DNA from: Actinomycetes bacterium
Lineage (GTDB): Bacteria > Actinomycetota > Acidimicrobiia > Acidimicrobiales > RAAP-2
Assembly (NCBI GenBank): GCA_021818025.1
Contig: JAKAFH010000006.1
Coordinates: 1-43,083, forward strand
Reading direction: 5' to 3'
Length of the DNA stretch: 43,083 bases
Shown: positions 41,720 through 43,083 of the stretch, one piece after another
Numbering within the stretch: the stretch's first letter is position 1
Layout: the number at the start of each line of letters is the position of its first letter
Made by a program: the position numbers and the translations under genes
Notes under the pieces: generated by a model
What the model saw: only the letters and a program-made list of their open reading frames with translations
What the model was told of the DNA's origin: nothing
The model's database searches: none

Positions 41720-41733
41720 CCGTGATTCCACGG
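41720..41733. promoter_or_regulatory. Inverted repeat CCGTG-ATTC-CACGG upstream of the cupredoxin gene
   Basis: 12/14 identical to the palindrome at 41490-41503; about 100 bp upstream of the ATG at 41835. Confidence 0.5.
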
Positions 41734-41834
41734 GACGGTGGACCCGAGGGATTTCTCTACCACTTCGTTTGGCGCGGCCCAAAGATGATCAAGGTTCGAA
41801 TCACCATCGTGATGATGGCCAGGAGGAGCGAGTG

Positions 41835-42398
41835 ATGAGCAACGAAACGACCGTGGTAGGCCGAGGAACTGGCGCAGGCGAAACCCATCGAGTACGCGGA
41901 TTGGTGAACCTGGTCGCGGGGATCGTCATCGTCGCAGCAGTCGTCTTTGGCGTCGTCGCTGGCGCCGGGGCGATCTGGCACAAGGTCACCGGCACGACGC
42001 CGGCTCCCGGAGCGACCGCGAGCGCCGCTGCGCCGGCGACCGCGTCGAGTGCCGTCGCGGTGAAGCTCGAGATCAACCCCCCGCCGCTGGGTGGCGTGAA
42101 GGGCGCGGGCGGCGTGGTCCAAGACGCCTTCGTGCCCGGGTCCTTCACGATGACCGTCGGCCAGACCTACGACATCACGATGTACAACTACGACACCCAG
42201 TCGCACTCGTGGATGTCGCCCGACCTCAACGTGAGCGTCGTCGCGCCAGCGGGCAGCGCCTCGTCGCCCTCGGTCACCCACTTCACGCTCAAGCCCACCA
42301 AGGCCGGCCAGATTCAGTGGTTCTGCGCCCTGCCCTGTGACAAGACCGCCATGGCGACCAATGGCTTCATGCGCGGCTACGTGACCGTCAAGGCCTAG
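41835..42398 (+). CDS. Membrane-anchored cupredoxin-domain protein
   Basis: ATG at 41835 with AGGAGG upstream. TM (LVNLVAGIVIVAAVVFGVVAGAGAIW), ITMYNYDTQSHSWMSPDL, QIQWFCALPCDKTAMATNGFMRGYVTV. Confidence 0.75.
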   Translation: MSNETTVVGRGTGAGETHRVRGLVNLVAGIVIVAAVVFGVVAGAGAIWHKVTGTTPAPGATASAAAPATASSAVAVKLEINPPPLGGVKGAGGVVQDAFVPGSFTMTVGQTYDITMYNYDTQSHSWMSPDLNVSVVAPAGSASSPSVTHFTLKPTKAGQIQWFCALPCDKTAMATNGFMRGYVTVKA

Positions 42399-42457
42399 CC
42401 ACACCCACTTCTACTGACCCCCCCAACACAAGCCACTACCCAAGGGAGCAATGAATT

Positions 42458-43018
42458 ATGAACCGACCACTGACCAAGATCGCGGCGCTGCTGCTGGCAG
42501 TTTCCCCGGCAGTCGCGACGGCGTTCGTCGGCGGCACCGCGGCCGCGGCCGCACCCCACGTCGTCGAGCACATGCGCTTGATCACGGGCAAGATGGATGG
42601 CAAGCCGGGCTGGCCGAAGATCACCAACGCGTCCTGGAAGGTGCACAAGGGTGACGTGGTCACGGTGCAGCTCGTGAGCTTCGACGACGGCACGGCCCCG
42701 CTGATGGGCCAGTACATGACCTACGCGAACGTCAAGGGCACGCTCAACGGCAAGGAGCTCGTCAACGGCAAGCCCGTCGCGAACGTCTCGGACATCAACA
42801 TCGCGCACACCTTCACGGTGCCGGGTCTCGGCTTTAACATGCCGATCCCCGTCGCGCCGACCGGTGGTCACGTCGTCGTCACGGCGAGCTTCGTTGCTTC
42901 TAAGACCGGCACCTTCGTCTGGCACTGCTACGCCCCGTGCGGCAGCGGCACCAACGGCATGGCCGGCGCGATGTCAACCATGGGGTGGATGACGGGCAAG
43001 GTGACCGTCGTCGGTTAG
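42458..43018 (+). CDS. Secreted cupredoxin-like protein
   Basis: 186 aa, signal peptide (IAALLLAVSPAVATAFVGGTAAAAA), DINIAHTFTVPGLGF, TFVWHCYAPCGSGTNGMAGAMSTMGWMTGKVTVVG. Confidence 0.75.
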   Translation: MNRPLTKIAALLLAVSPAVATAFVGGTAAAAAPHVVEHMRLITGKMDGKPGWPKITNASWKVHKGDVVTVQLVSFDDGTAPLMGQYMTYANVKGTLNGKELVNGKPVANVSDINIAHTFTVPGLGFNMPIPVAPTGGHVVVTASFVASKTGTFVWHCYAPCGSGTNGMAGAMSTMGWMTGKVTVVG

Positions 43019-43078
43019 AGCCGGCCCGAACAACGTGTTCGAGCGGGAATGCAGTACTCAACCAAGAGGAGAGATGAG

Positions 43079-43083
43079 ATGAA
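43079..43083 (+). CDS. Start of a further plus-strand gene truncated by the window edge
   Basis: Final bases ATGAA preceded by aagaggagag, an SD-like sequence. Confidence 0.4.

Noticed and set aside
41314-41835. 173-aa plus-strand ORF across the response regulator to cupredoxin spacer
   Set aside because: Starts antisense to the response regulator and has no recognisable motif; the spacer is better explained as a divergent regulatory region.

Overview
The window is a high-GC actinobacterial chromosome segment centred on the replication origin. Gene content looks Acidimicrobiia-like, but that is inference. On the minus strand, reading leftwards, it carries dnaA, dnaN, recF, a DUF721 gene, gyrB and gyrA. 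On the plus strand it carries rpmH, rnpA, yidD, yidC, jag/khpB, rsmG, then a ~2.1 kb gene-poor stretch, then parA and parB. To the right come a minus-strand block (DUF6049-like gene, murJ, degV-family gene, small membrane protein, trxB, trxA, cwlM-like amidase), a CCA-adding enzyme, padR and ino1-like genes, a DUF5318 gene, panB, the rpsF-ssb-rpsR-rplI cluster and dnaB. The right end holds a membrane protein, a NarL/FixJ-type two-component system and two secreted or membrane-anchored cupredoxin-like proteins. Left of gyrA are an OYE/FadH-like flavoprotein, a MazG-like protein, a His-rich secreted protein, an ECF sigma factor with a partner protein, an ABC-F ATPase and a DsbA/FrnE-like protein. 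The most interesting non-coding signals are: (1) six near-identical parS sites in the rsmG-parA gene desert; (2) a DnaA-box/DnaA-trio arrangement in the dnaA-dnaN spacer; (3) a strong terminator-like hairpin inside the first codons of rsmG; (4) related CCGTG-N4-CACGG inverted repeats upstream of the response regulator, the cupredoxin gene and possibly the nearby membrane protein; (5) cupredoxins with CxxxC motifs but no canonical downstream His ligand.
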